Source of the DNA: Alitiscatomonas aceti
GTDB lineage: Bacteria > Bacillota > Clostridia > Lachnospirales > Lachnospiraceae
Reading direction: 5' to 3'
NCBI RefSeq assembly: GCF_025567195.1
Contig: NZ_JAOQJF010000001.1
Span: forward strand, 138,811-202,810
Length of the DNA: 64,000 bases
Numbering within the stretch: the stretch's first letter is position 1; each line of letters opens with the position of its first letter. The notes below the pieces were generated by a model that saw only the letters and a program-made list of their open reading frames with translations, was not told the DNA's origin and did no database searches. This document shows positions 8,873 to 17,568 of this stretch, piece by piece. Both the position numbers and the translations under genes were made by a program.

Positions 8873-10066
8873 ATGATGTATGCGATCCAGCTTGACATGT
8901 ACCAGGCTGCTGCTGTGGCGGCCCTTGTGCTGCTTTTTGGCCGTTTTCTTGTGAGAAATTTGGATCTGCTCAGACGCTACTGTATCCCGGAGCCTGTTGC
9001 CGGCGGCGTTGTTTTTGCCCTGGCCCACCTGGCCCTGCGCCAGGCCGGTATCCTGGAGATCTCCTTTGACTCCACGCTCCAGACCTTTTTTATGGTCGTA
9101 TTTTTCTGCAGCGTGGGCTTTACAGCCTGCTTCCGCCTTCTGAAAAAGGGCGGGCTCCAGGTCCTGCTGTTCTTAGGGATCGCCGTTATGATGTGCGTAC
9201 TCCAGAACAGCCTGGGCGCCTTCATTGCCAGCGCCTTTGATCTGGATCCCCGGCTGGGACTGGCCACCGGCTCCATCCCCATGGTGGGTGGCCACGGGAC
9301 CGCGGCCTCCTTCGGCCCGCTCCTGGAAAAGGCCGGAGTCTCCGGAGCCAGCGCCGTTGCCATCGCTTCCGCCACCTTCGGGCTGGTGGCCGGCTGTGTG
9401 ATCGGCGGCCCCACGGCTGTATCCCGGATCCGGCAGAAAAAACTGCACTCCTTTGAAACAGCCACCGGCTCCAACGAGGTGGTGGTGGATAAAAATGAGG
9501 TCACAGGAGCCATCGACTCCAGCCGTTTCTTAAACGCCGCCCTCTGTCTGGCCCTGGCCATCGGCGCAGGCACTGTGGTCTCCGCCTGGCTGAATAAGGT
9601 CTTCACCTTTCCCATCTACATCGGAGCCATGCTGGTGGCTGCCTTTATCCGCAATACCACCGATATGGCCGGGAAGGAGATCCCCATGGAGGAGATCAGT
9701 ACCATCGGAAGCTTCAGCCTTTCCCTGTTTCTGGGCCTGGCCATGATGGGCTTAAAGCTCTGGGAGCTGGCCGACCTGGCCATTCCCATGGTAGTGATGC
9801 TGGTGGCCCAGACAGTGCTGATGATGGTCTATGCCTACTTCGTGGTATTTAATCTGCTGGGAAAGAACTACGATGCGGCCGTCATGACCTCCGGCTTCTG
9901 TGGCTTCGGCATGGGAGCCACTCCCAACGCCATGGCCAATATGCAGGCCATCACCCAGAAATACGGCCCAGCCCCCACCGCCTACTTCGTGGTTCCCCTG
10001 GTGGGAAGCCTGTTCATCGACTTCATGAACACGATCATCATCACCAGCTTCTTAAACCTCCTGTGA
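8873..10066 (+). CDS. gltS: Sodium/glutamate symporter GltS
   Basis: 397 residues, the normal size of the ESS family, with about ten to twelve transmembrane helices and two inverted repeats carrying glycine-rich re-entrant loops (GSIPMVGGHGTAASFG and GFCGFGMGATPNAMANM). These are the family's signature sequences for Na+-coupled glutamate uptake across the cytoplasmic membrane. GGAGG lies 9 bp before the ATG. It sits directly behind the GlnK/GlnL-like pair with a GlnL-like box in its promoter, so it is probably induced by that system. Confidence 0.94.
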   Translation: MMYAIQLDMYQAAAVAALVLLFGRFLVRNLDLLRRYCIPEPVAGGVVFALAHLALRQAGILEISFDSTLQTFFMVVFFCSVGFTACFRLLKKGGLQVLLFLGIAVMMCVLQNSLGAFIASAFDLDPRLGLATGSIPMVGGHGTAASFGPLLEKAGVSGASAVAIASATFGLVAGCVIGGPTAVSRIRQKKLHSFETATGSNEVVVDKNEVTGAIDSSRFLNAALCLALAIGAGTVVSAWLNKVFTFPIYIGAMLVAAFIRNTTDMAGKEIPMEEISTIGSFSLSLFLGLAMMGLKLWELADLAIPMVVMLVAQTVLMMVYAYFVVFNLLGKNYDAAVMTSGFCGFGMGATPNAMANMQAITQKYGPAPTAYFVVPLVGSLFIDFMNTIIITSFLNLL

Positions 10067-10110
10067 TCCCATCCGCGGGCGCCTTCCCAATCATATAGCG
10101 GGACCTTTTT

Positions 10111-10167
10111 AAAAGGCCGCGTACAGACCTCCTGTATCCTGCCGGAGCCTGGCGCGGCCCTTTTTGT
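10111..10167 (+). terminator. Terminator of gltS
   Basis: GGCCGCG and CGCGGCC pair across about 30 bases that contain a small inner hairpin, and are followed by CTTTTTG. Confidence 0.7.
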
Positions 10168-10307
10168 CTCTCCGTTTTATCCCCATGCAGCAGTTCTGTC
10201 CGGATCTCCATAAGGCAGATGCCCGGCGCCTCCTGCCCGCTGCGGGCAGACAGGAAGCGGCACGGCTGGACGGTTCCATTCTCATATGGATTCTCTGTAT
10301 TTTCCCC

Positions 10308-10336
10308 TTGCATTTCCTCCATGACGATGCTATAAT
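10308..10336 (+). promoter_or_regulatory. Promoter of the BCCT transporter gene
   Basis: TTGCAT (10308-10313), 17-bp spacer, consensus TATAAT (10331-10336), 47 bp before the ATG. Confidence 0.75.
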
Positions 10337-10383
10337 GTTCAATATCACAAATAATTTTATAAAATTGAACAAGAGGAACGCAT

Positions 10384-11922
10384 ATGAACAAACAGAATCC
10401 CCATACAGAATCCCTAAAGGGAAAGATCGACTGGTCCACCGCCGTCATTCCCTTCGTGCTGATCGCCTTTTTATGCATCAGCTTCATGGCCGCTCCGGAC
10501 GGCTCCAGACAGATCCTGGACAAGATCCGGGTGCTTCTGGGAGACACCTTCGGCCTTTATTATCTTGTCATCGGCCTGGGCGTGTTCCTGCTCTCCATTT
10601 ATCTGGCCTTTTCCCGGTACGGCTCCATCCGTCTGGGCGGCCCCAATGAAAAACCAAAATACTCAGATTTTGCCTGGAGCAGCATGATGTTCACCGCCGG
10701 GCTGGCCGCTGACATCCTGTTTTACTCCTTCTGCGAATGGATCCTTTACGCCAACGATCCCCATATCGCGGAAATGGGATCCATGCAGATCTGGTCCAGC
10801 ACCTATCCCATCTTCCACTGGGGCCCCATCCCCTGGAGCTTTTATCTGGTGCTGGCCGTAGCCTTCGGCTTCATGCTCCATGTACGGGGCTGCCACAAGC
10901 AGAAATATTCTGAGGCCTGCCGTCCCATCCTGGGAAACCGGGTGGATAAGCTTCCTGGAAAATGTATTGACCTTCTGGCCCTGTTCGCTCTTCTGGCCGG
11001 GACCGCCACGACCTTTTCCCTGGCTACGCCGCTGATGGCCCAGGTGCTTTCCAGGCTCACAGGGCTCCCGTCCTCCAAATGGGTCACCATCGGGATCCTG
11101 GTGGTCACCTGCATCATTTACACCTACGCCCTGGTCCACGGCATGAAGGGGATCTCCCGGCTGTCTGCTGCCTGTATGTATCTGTTTTTTGCCCTTCTGG
11201 CCTATGTGCTCCTGGCCGGAGGCGAGACCCGCTACATCCTGGAGACCGGCTTCTCTGCCATCGGAAATCTGGCCCAGAACTTCTTTAGCCTGGCCACCTT
11301 CACCGATCCCCAGCGGACCACCTCCTTCCCCCAGACCTGGACCATCTTTTACTGGGCCTACTGGATGGTATGGTGCGTGGCCTCTCCCTTCTTCATCGGC
11401 TCCATCTCCCGTGGGCGCACCGTGAAGCAGACCATCCTGGGCGGCTATGTATACAGCCTGGGCGGCACCTTCTTAAGCTTCCTGATCCTGGGAAATTACA
11501 GCCTGGGCCTCCAGGTCAGCGGAAAGCTGGACGTTCTGGGGATCTATGGCAGCGCGGGAGACCTGTACTCCACCATCATTGCCATTGTGGATACCCTCCC
11601 CCTGGCTCCCATGGTGCTGGTACTTCTGATCGCCGCCATGATCGCCTTTTACGCCACCAGCTTCGATTCCATCGCCCTGGTAGCCTCCTCCTACACCTAT
11701 AAACAGATGACTGGAGACGAGGAGCCCCACCGGGCTGTGAAATTCTTCTGGGCCGTAATGCTGATCCTCTTCCCCATTGCCCTGGTGTTTTCCGAAAGCT
11801 CCATGGCCAACCTCCAGACGGTTTCCATCATCGCCGCCTTCCCGGTGGCCCTGGTGATCCTTCTGATCATCGCCAGCTTCTTAAAGGATGCGGGCCGGTA
11901 TCTGGACAGCAGTAAAAAATAG
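10384..11922 (+). CDS. BCCT family (betaine/carnitine/choline) transporter
   Basis: 512 residues and about twelve transmembrane helices, normal for the family. The family region appears as TIFYWAYWMVWCVASPFFIG followed by SRGRTVKQ. BCCT carriers move quaternary ammonium compounds such as glycine betaine, carnitine or choline. The glycine-rich stretch of helix 3 reads MFTAGLAADILFYSFCEW, not the AGMGIG type of Na+-coupled members, so coupling mode and substrate are uncertain. AGAGGAA precedes the ATG. It has its own promoter and terminator and stands alone. Confidence 0.9.
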   Translation: MNKQNPHTESLKGKIDWSTAVIPFVLIAFLCISFMAAPDGSRQILDKIRVLLGDTFGLYYLVIGLGVFLLSIYLAFSRYGSIRLGGPNEKPKYSDFAWSSMMFTAGLAADILFYSFCEWILYANDPHIAEMGSMQIWSSTYPIFHWGPIPWSFYLVLAVAFGFMLHVRGCHKQKYSEACRPILGNRVDKLPGKCIDLLALFALLAGTATTFSLATPLMAQVLSRLTGLPSSKWVTIGILVVTCIIYTYALVHGMKGISRLSAACMYLFFALLAYVLLAGGETRYILETGFSAIGNLAQNFFSLATFTDPQRTTSFPQTWTIFYWAYWMVWCVASPFFIGSISRGRTVKQTILGGYVYSLGGTFLSFLILGNYSLGLQVSGKLDVLGIYGSAGDLYSTIIAIVDTLPLAPMVLVLLIAAMIAFYATSFDSIALVASSYTYKQMTGDEEPHRAVKFFWAVMLILFPIALVFSESSMANLQTVSIIAAFPVALVILLIIASFLKDAGRYLDSSKK

Positions 11923-11928
11923 GATCTC

Positions 11929-11965
11929 AAAAGGCGCCGGAACTCAGCGTTCCGACGCCTTTTTC
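11929..11965. terminator. Bidirectional terminator, BCCT gene and MoxR operon
   Basis: AAAAGGCG...CGCCTTTTT hairpin with arms also pairing CGGAAC with GTTCCG. It overlaps the last codons of the minus-strand gene ending at 11944. Confidence 0.85.
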
Positions 11966-13035
11966 TTTACCTTCTTATAGATCTCCCTGGCCTCTCTCTT
12001 AAAAGCCTCCGTTTCCTCCTTTTCTCCATACCGGACCTTCCGATACAGATCCCGGAATGCGGTGATCTCCTCCTCCATTCCCCAGGAGCGGACCGCATCG
12101 CTGCACACGGTCTCGCTGCTGGCGGACCGTTCATCTGCTGGAAGCTGGAAGGCGACGCAGAGCTTTAAAAATTTACGGAAATAATACCGGACGCCCCGGT
12201 CTCCCATATACTCTCTGGCCCCGGCCCGTTTTCCCGTCTCCGGAGCCGCCTGGCTTCTTCTCACCGTTCCGGCCGGCCTCCGGTCCGTTTCCCGGCCGCG
12301 GCCGGACAGCATCCGGTACAGAAACCAGAAAAACAAAACCAGGGCTGCGGCTGCCGCAAGAGTTCCCAAAAGCTTCAGAAACGCCGGCGTTTCAGAGGCC
12401 GCCGTCCCCTCAAAGCCCGGGAGCGCCTCCGGAGCCATCAGGCCGTCCAGGGCATTTTCGGGCATCTCGTAGGAAAAATCCTTAAAAAGCCTGGAAAAGA
12501 TCCAGGAGATCCCCATAAGGGTACCTGCCAGTAGGCGGACCATAAGCTCCAGCACCGGCACCACCAGGGTCATGTACAGAAATTTCAGGCCGTACAGAAG
12601 CCCTCCGGTCACAGCCCGGCTGGAAAGGATGCCGGCCGCCGCCAGCACCGCCAGAAGCTCCCCGGCAGTCCTTCCCCAGAAGCCGCCTCTCCCCTGTCCC
12701 GTCCTGGCCAGGCGCAGGGCCCTTAAAAGGAAGATCCCGAGAACCAGGAAGGCTGTAAAAAACGGGACACACCGCCTCCCCCAGACCTGCGTTCCCAGGG
12801 AAAGCCACTGGATGCAGCCCGCCGCAAGAAGAAGCCTGGCCTCCGTCATGAGGCTGTCATGGGCCCGCTCCTCCATGTTCCGTTTTTTCCAGCAGATCAG
12901 AAGCCAGACGCACCAGGATGCCAGCGCCAGAAAAAGCAGCACCCGCACCCAGAGGGGGCCGGAAAGGAACAGGGGCATGAACATGGCCATATAAAAACAC
13001 ACGTCCGTCAATATCTTAAAAACCAGTATGTCCAT
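11944..13035 (-). CDS. Membrane protein of the MoxR/DUF58 operon
   Basis: 363 residues. Five or six hydrophobic segments fill the first 190 residues, a further helix lies near 225-250 (LGTLAAAAALVLFFWFLYRML), and a soluble C-terminal domain (about 280-360) carries a helical pattern like DUF4129 proteins (YYFRKFLKLC, then FRDLYRKVRYGE). Proteins of this kind accompany MoxR ATPases and DUF58 proteins, often fused to a transglutaminase; no transglutaminase domain is visible here. It starts 3 bp after the DUF58 gene with GGGGAGG upstream, so it is the last gene of a three-gene operon. Confidence 0.75.
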   Translation of the reverse strand: MDILVFKILTDVCFYMAMFMPLFLSGPLWVRVLLFLALASWCVWLLICWKKRNMEERAHDSLMTEARLLLAAGCIQWLSLGTQVWGRRCVPFFTAFLVLGIFLLRALRLARTGQGRGGFWGRTAGELLAVLAAAGILSSRAVTGGLLYGLKFLYMTLVVPVLELMVRLLAGTLMGISWIFSRLFKDFSYEMPENALDGLMAPEALPGFEGTAASETPAFLKLLGTLAAAAALVLFFWFLYRMLSGRGRETDRRPAGTVRRSQAAPETGKRAGAREYMGDRGVRYYFRKFLKLCVAFQLPADERSASSETVCSDAVRSWGMEEEITAFRDLYRKVRYGEKEETEAFKREAREIYKKVKKKASER

Positions 13036-13038
13036 TTT

Positions 13039-14097
13039 CTACACATCCTCCCCATAAAGCGCCAGCAGCCTCCGGCCGGACCGTTCTTCCAGGGACGAAA
13101 GGTACGGTGCCGCGTCCTGGTTCCGGTCCGGAGCCACATAGATCAGGCTTTTTCCAGACCGGAGCCCCTTCCGGATGCCGGAAAGGAATTCCCCGCTCCC
13201 CATCCGGCAGTCGTAGGTCATCCTTCCCAGCCCCTCCAGTACAGTCTCCAGATGGCCCGGCCCCAGGCCCTCTCCGATCCGGTTCCAGTTTCCCATGGCC
13301 CCGGCGATCACGCCGTTGGTCTGGAAATCATAGGCGATCCTCCGCTTTTCCAGCTCCTCACAGATACTGCGGACCATGGAAAAGCACTGCTCCAGAAGCT
13401 CTGCTTCCCGTTCCTCGTCCCGGCACTCCACATCCAGGAGGATGGTACAGGAAAGATCCGTCATATTTTCCTGCTCCTTGACCAGAAACCGGCCCTGTCT
13501 GGCGCTCTGGACCCAGCTGATGGACCGCAGGGGCTCCCGGCCCGTGTATTCCCTGAACCCACGGATCAGCACAGGATCCTCAAAAAGGCTCCGTTTCACC
13601 ACATATTCGCCTGCATATCCGCCCAGGAGCCTGGGAAGCTCTTCCCAGCCGCTGGGGGCCGGCTTTACCACGATCTCCTTTAATTCCGGATACGTCTCCA
13701 GCGCGGTCTGGAGCCCCAGGAAATCCCCGGCCTCTGCCGAAACGCCCCGGAAGAAATATCTTCCCCTCTTTTTTAAAAGGACCCTCCGTTCTAACTCCGT
13801 CTTCTGGCGTCCCTTAAGGTAAAGCACCGAAAGGTGATCCCCAGAGGACTTTGCCGCCACGTTCTCTCCGTTTTCAGAAAAGACAAGTCCTGCGGGGATC
13901 TGCTCCCTCATCTGGAGATAGGGGACCATAAGACGCTTTCGGTTGTTTATGGTCATGGTCCAGGAAAAATCCTCCCCCGGCTCCACCACGGTCTTATCCA
14001 GGGCCGTGGCAAAGTCCAGTCCGTCCAGCACATGGTCCATGGAATATTTCTCCGCCAGCCATACCAGAAGTCCCAGGACTCCAAGAAATACGATCAT
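13039..14097 (-). CDS. DUF58 domain-containing protein
   Basis: 352 residues: a single N-terminal transmembrane helix, a beta-rich segment, then the DUF58 core (DPVLIRGFREYTGREPLRSISWVQSA is represented by positions around residue 180-205, with key residues R-x-Y and I-x-W). The C-terminal half has a von Willebrand A-like pattern beginning LSCTILLDVEC. DUF58 proteins pair with MoxR AAA+ ATPases in complex assembly or metal insertion; no specific client is known here. The start overlaps the MoxR stop by 4 bp (ATGA), so the two are translationally coupled. Confidence 0.85.
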   Translation of the reverse strand: MIVFLGVLGLLVWLAEKYSMDHVLDGLDFATALDKTVVEPGEDFSWTMTINNRKRLMVPYLQMREQIPAGLVFSENGENVAAKSSGDHLSVLYLKGRQKTELERRVLLKKRGRYFFRGVSAEAGDFLGLQTALETYPELKEIVVKPAPSGWEELPRLLGGYAGEYVVKRSLFEDPVLIRGFREYTGREPLRSISWVQSARQGRFLVKEQENMTDLSCTILLDVECRDEEREAELLEQCFSMVRSICEELEKRRIAYDFQTNGVIAGAMGNWNRIGEGLGPGHLETVLEGLGRMTYDCRMGSGEFLSGIRKGLRSGKSLIYVAPDRNQDAAPYLSSLEERSGRRLLALYGEDV

Positions 14098-15041
14098 CGC
14101 AGGTTCTCCATGGGAACCGGGATATCCTCCATGATCTGTCCCAGATATTTTCTCGCATCCTCAAAGCTTTCGCCTCCCCTGGAGATGATCCTGTGGCTGA
14201 GGACCCAGGGCGCTGCGGCCTTCACATCCTCCGGGATCACAAAATCCCGTCCCAGGGACGCGGCCATGGCCTGGGAGGCTTTATAGAGGGCGATGGCCCC
14301 TCTGGTGGACACTCCGGTAACAAATCGGCTCTCCGTCCGGGTCTTTTCCACAATGTCCATCATGTAGCCCAGGACATCCTTCTGGACCCGCACCTTCGTA
14401 TATAGCTCCTTCATCTCCTGGATCACCTCCTGGCTCACCACCGGCTCCAGGGAGTTTAAAATATCTGCTGTGGACGGCCTGGACACCACCTCCATCTCCT
14501 GCTCCCTGGTCATGTAGCCCAGGCTCAGCCTCATGAAAAACCGGTCCAGCTGGGCTTCCGGCAGGGGAAACGTCCCATAGGATTCCACCGGGTTCTGGGT
14601 GGCCATAACAAAGAACGGCTCTGCCATGGGATAGGTGACGCCGTCCACGGTGATCTGGCTTTCCTCCATGGCCTCCAGAAGGCTGGACTGGGTCCTGGGC
14701 GTGGCCCGGTTGATCTCGTCCGCCAGCACGATATTGGTAAACAGAGGGCCCTCGCGGAACTGGAACTCCCCTGTTTTCTGGTTATAAAAATTGATGCCCG
14801 TAAGATCCGACGGCAGAAGATCCGGCGTAAACTGGATCCGCTTAAAGCCGCTGCCCACGGTCCTTGCAAATGCCTTTAAAAGCATGGTCTTTCCCGTTCC
14901 CGGCACGTCCTCTAAAAGCACGTGTCCGGAGCATAAAAAGCTGATAAAGATCAGCCGGACCGTTTCTTCCTTGCCGACGATCACCCGGGAACAGCTTTCC
15001 ACCACCCGGTCTGTATGTTCCTTAAAATGGCTGTATTCCAT
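14094..15041 (-). CDS. MoxR family AAA+ ATPase
   Basis: 315 residues from the ATG at 15041, preceded by GGAGGAG; the frame extends further upstream but past the promoter. Walker A is GTGKTMLLKA within EDVPGTGKT, Walker B is VLADEINRATP, and sensor 1 is MATQNPVE, all typical of the MoxR clade. MoxR ATPases act as chaperones with DUF58/VWA partners. It is the first gene of the operon MoxR-DUF58-membrane protein. Confidence 0.93.
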   Translation of the reverse strand: MEYSHFKEHTDRVVESCSRVIVGKEETVRLIFISFLCSGHVLLEDVPGTGKTMLLKAFARTVGSGFKRIQFTPDLLPSDLTGINFYNQKTGEFQFREGPLFTNIVLADEINRATPRTQSSLLEAMEESQITVDGVTYPMAEPFFVMATQNPVESYGTFPLPEAQLDRFFMRLSLGYMTREQEMEVVSRPSTADILNSLEPVVSQEVIQEMKELYTKVRVQKDVLGYMMDIVEKTRTESRFVTGVSTRGAIALYKASQAMAASLGRDFVIPEDVKAAAPWVLSHRIISRGGESFEDARKYLGQIMEDIPVPMENLR

Positions 15042-15078
15042 TGCCTGTCTCCTCCGTTTTTGGAATATTTCTCTACTT

Positions 15079-15107
15079 ATTATAGACGGCTCCGGCCACG
15101 GGCGCAA
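15079..15107 (-). promoter_or_regulatory. Promoter of the MoxR operon
   Basis: Minus-strand TTGCGC (15102-15107), 17-bp spacer, TATAAT (15079-15084), 37 bp before the ATG at 15041. Confidence 0.65.
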
Positions 15108-15213
15108 GAAGGTTTTCACCAGGATCCGGCTCCATAACGGCGGTTCTGCGAAAATGTTCTTAATTCTTAAACAATTCGTAATGCCATGCCACACTTTTAC
15201 CCCAACTTAGTTC

Positions 15214-15243
15214 TGGACAGACCTTACCACTTAGTGGTATGAT
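15214..15243 (+). promoter_or_regulatory. Promoter with operator-like dyad before the repeat-protein gene
   Basis: TGGACA (15214-15219), 18-bp spacer, TATGAT (15238-15243). A perfect dyad, TACCAC (15225-15230) and GTGGTA (15234-15239), lies in the spacer and touches the -10, where a repressor could block polymerase. Confidence 0.55.
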
Positions 15244-15312
15244 AGTACATAACAGGAATAGAAAAAAACGCGCCCTTCAAATCATGCGCGATACAAGGAG
15301 GAGAGTACATCT

Positions 15313-16728
15313 ATGAAAAAAGCAAATTTCTGCTACGCTGTTCTGACAGCTTCCGCAGTTCTCACCCTGGGAACTGTATTTTCCGCTTCTGCTGCCCAGT
15401 GGCAGGCTTTAGGAGACGAATGGGTATATGTACAGAACGACGGAGAATACTTTAAAGACGGCTGGAAACAGGACGGAAACCTGTATTATTATCTCGGAAG
15501 CGACGGCATCATGCTCCGCCGTACCCTGATCGAAGACGACGACAACTACTACTACTTAGGTTCCTCCGGAGCCATGGCCACCAACGTATGGAAATTCATC
15601 CAGAACCCGGAATGGCAGGGCGACGAGCTGGTAGGCGAGGGAAGCTGGTACTACTTCGGCTCCAACGGAAAAGCCATCAAGAGCGACGGCAGCAAGGCCA
15701 AGGTTTATGAGGTCGGCGATAAGAAATACGTGTTCGACCATTACGGACGTATGATGAGCGGATGGGTCACTGAGAGCGGCGAATATGTGGAATCTGAGGA
15801 CGACTGGGCCAACGGCTTATACTATGCCGACGGCGAGGGCGACGGCAGTGTAGTGACCAACGCCTGGGTATACACCACAGTTCCCGACGACACCAACGAG
15901 GACGAGACCGAGCCCACCTACCACTTCTACTTCGGCTCCAACGGCAAGAAGACTGTGAGCACCAAGAAATCCATCGGCGGCAAGGAGTACTTCTTTGATG
16001 AGAGAGGTGTGGCGCAGTATGGATGGCACAAGGGCGACGACGGCGATTGGGATTGGTCCTACTACGGAGATTCTGAAGAGCCTTATCTGCGTACCGGATG
16101 GTTCCAGGCGGTTCCTGACTCTGAGATGCACTCCAGTGCCCACGACGACGGAAGCGTATACTGGTATTACTCCACCAGCGCAGGAAAGACCGCAGTCTCT
16201 GAGTTCCGGACCATTGATGGAAAAACATACGCGTTTAATGAATATGGCGAGTTAGTGACAGGTCTTAAAAAAGTTAAAGTTGACTCTTCTGATAAGAAGA
16301 AAATTGAAAGTATCAGTTCCATTGACTATATCAGCGATATCGAAAATGTAGAAGAAAATGTTTATGTATGCTACTTCGGCGGTGACGGAGCTGCCAAAAC
16401 TGGTACCCAGACTCTCACCATTGACGGAAGTTCCTATACCTTCGATTTCAAATCCAGTGGTTCTCCTAAGGGAGCAGGTACCAACGGCATCAATGACAAC
16501 TACATCTATGTCAACGGCAGACGTCTGGCAGCAGAGGAAGACAGCAAATACGGTATTGTTGAATACGACGGAAAACGCTACCTGGTAAATGAAAGCGGCG
16601 CAATCCAGAAGAACAAGAAAAACGTTAAAGATGCTGACGGATACTACTACTGTACCGGTAAGCATGGAATTGTAGTCCATGAGCGTCTGGAAGACAAGTG
16701 TACTGAAAAAGAGCACAAAGAAGAATAA
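15313..16728 (+). CDS. Secreted protein made of choline/glucan-binding-type repeats
   Basis: 471 residues. A signal peptide ends near residue 27 (LGTVFSASA|AQ). The mature protein consists of imperfect 20-40 residue repeats of the cell-wall/glucan-binding type, with recurrent patterns such as WYYFGSNGKA, YYYLGSDG, FFDERGVAQYGW and YAFNEYGELVTG. No hydrolase or other catalytic domain is visible. Such repeats bind choline-decorated teichoic acids or glucans, so it is probably surface-associated. It is acidic, alone in its unit, and framed by a promoter with a dyad and a strong terminator. Confidence 0.85.
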   Translation: MKKANFCYAVLTASAVLTLGTVFSASAAQWQALGDEWVYVQNDGEYFKDGWKQDGNLYYYLGSDGIMLRRTLIEDDDNYYYLGSSGAMATNVWKFIQNPEWQGDELVGEGSWYYFGSNGKAIKSDGSKAKVYEVGDKKYVFDHYGRMMSGWVTESGEYVESEDDWANGLYYADGEGDGSVVTNAWVYTTVPDDTNEDETEPTYHFYFGSNGKKTVSTKKSIGGKEYFFDERGVAQYGWHKGDDGDWDWSYYGDSEEPYLRTGWFQAVPDSEMHSSAHDDGSVYWYYSTSAGKTAVSEFRTIDGKTYAFNEYGELVTGLKKVKVDSSDKKKIESISSIDYISDIENVEENVYVCYFGGDGAAKTGTQTLTIDGSSYTFDFKSSGSPKGAGTNGINDNYIYVNGRRLAAEEDSKYGIVEYDGKRYLVNESGAIQKNKKNVKDADGYYYCTGKHGIVVHERLEDKCTEKEHKEE

Positions 16729-16743
16729 ACCCCTTACCACAAA

Positions 16744-16792
16744 AGCGGCACCCCATAGACAGGAAATTGTCTATGGAGCGCCGCTCCTTTTT
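16744..16792 (+). terminator. Terminator of the repeat-protein gene
   Basis: Nested stem: CCATAGACA (16753-16761) with TGTCTATGG (16768-16776), and outer AGCGGC with GCCGCT, followed by TTTTT. Confidence 0.85.
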
Positions 16793-16846
16793 CTCTCAAA
16801 TCACACCGCTCAGATCCAATAAGATCCGTTTCCGGCCAGCCTCCGG

Positions 16847-17380
16847 TCAGCCTTCAAACGCATCCTTCATAACCCGCTCTCCCAGATATCTGCTGAATCT
16901 CTCAAACGCTTCCCCGGACAGACGTTCCGGGCTGGTCATCAGCACCAGATTGTGGCCATGGCTTTCCTGATGATACGCCGGATGCGTATGCTCATAGGGA
17001 TTGTCTATAAACCCGCATCTCTCATAAAACCCTTTCCTGCGCCTGGAAATATCATCCACAGGGGGATCGATCTCAAGGATCCGCGTTTTCTCCCCTTTCC
17101 CCAAAAGCGCCAGCACCCTCTCCCCGTACCGCTTATTTCTCATTTCCGGGCAGATACAGAAATGCTCAATGTAAATAAATTCTTCATTCTCCCAATACAG
17201 GATCAGCCCCACGAACCTATCCTCATCATAGACCAGATCAAAGCAGTATTCACTGTCCCCTAAGATCCTTTTCTGGGACAGCTCCTCTCTCTGTTCATGA
17301 TAAGGGAAACTTATCTGATACAGCCTTAAGGCCTCGTTATACATGGGATGTGACGAATCCGTGACCCGCTCCAGACGCAT
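16847..17380 (-). CDS. GNAT family N-acetyltransferase
   Basis: 177 residues from the ATG at 17380, which has AGGAGG 8 bp upstream; the longer frame to 17617 would overlap prfB and lacks support. The acetyl-CoA fold appears as FVGLILYWENEEFIYIEHFCI followed by the degenerate P-loop CPEMRNKRYGERVLALL and a late GFYERCGF. The substrate is unknown. It follows prfB with a strong hairpin in the gap, so it may be transcribed by read-through from secA-prfB or independently. Confidence 0.8.
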   Translation of the reverse strand: MRLERVTDSSHPMYNEALRLYQISFPYHEQREELSQKRILGDSEYCFDLVYDEDRFVGLILYWENEEFIYIEHFCICPEMRNKRYGERVLALLGKGEKTRILEIDPPVDDISRRRKGFYERCGFIDNPYEHTHPAYHQESHGHNLVLMTSPERLSGEAFERFSRYLGERVMKDAFEG

Positions 17381-17446
17381 ACGTATTTCCTCCTGTTCCA
17401 CATTTTTCCGGCTGAGATCCGGCATTCCTTCCATCAATACCAAACA

Positions 17447-17480
17447 GACCGGTCCCAGGGCACAGGCCCAGGAACCGGTC
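17447..17480. terminator. Strong dyad between prfB and the GNAT gene
   Basis: Fifteen-base arms (17447-17461 and 17466-17480) match in 13 positions around ACAG. The plus-strand side is followed by CTCTCTTTTCTTTTT, the minus-strand side only by TGTTTGG, so it may be a weak attenuator for the minus-strand genes. Confidence 0.45.
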
Positions 17481-17568
17481 CTCTCTTTTCTTTTTATCCA
17501 TCTTCCCGCAGACCGGGCTCTGCCAGGCCAGAAACCAGCGAAATCCTCCGCTTCCGCCCAGAATCTGC

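Larger units (their letters stand above)
10067..10383. other. Gene-free region between gltS and the BCCT gene
   Basis: 317 bp. It holds the gltS terminator at 10111-10167 and the BCCT promoter at 10308-10336. Nothing else convincing is visible between them. Confidence 0.6.
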
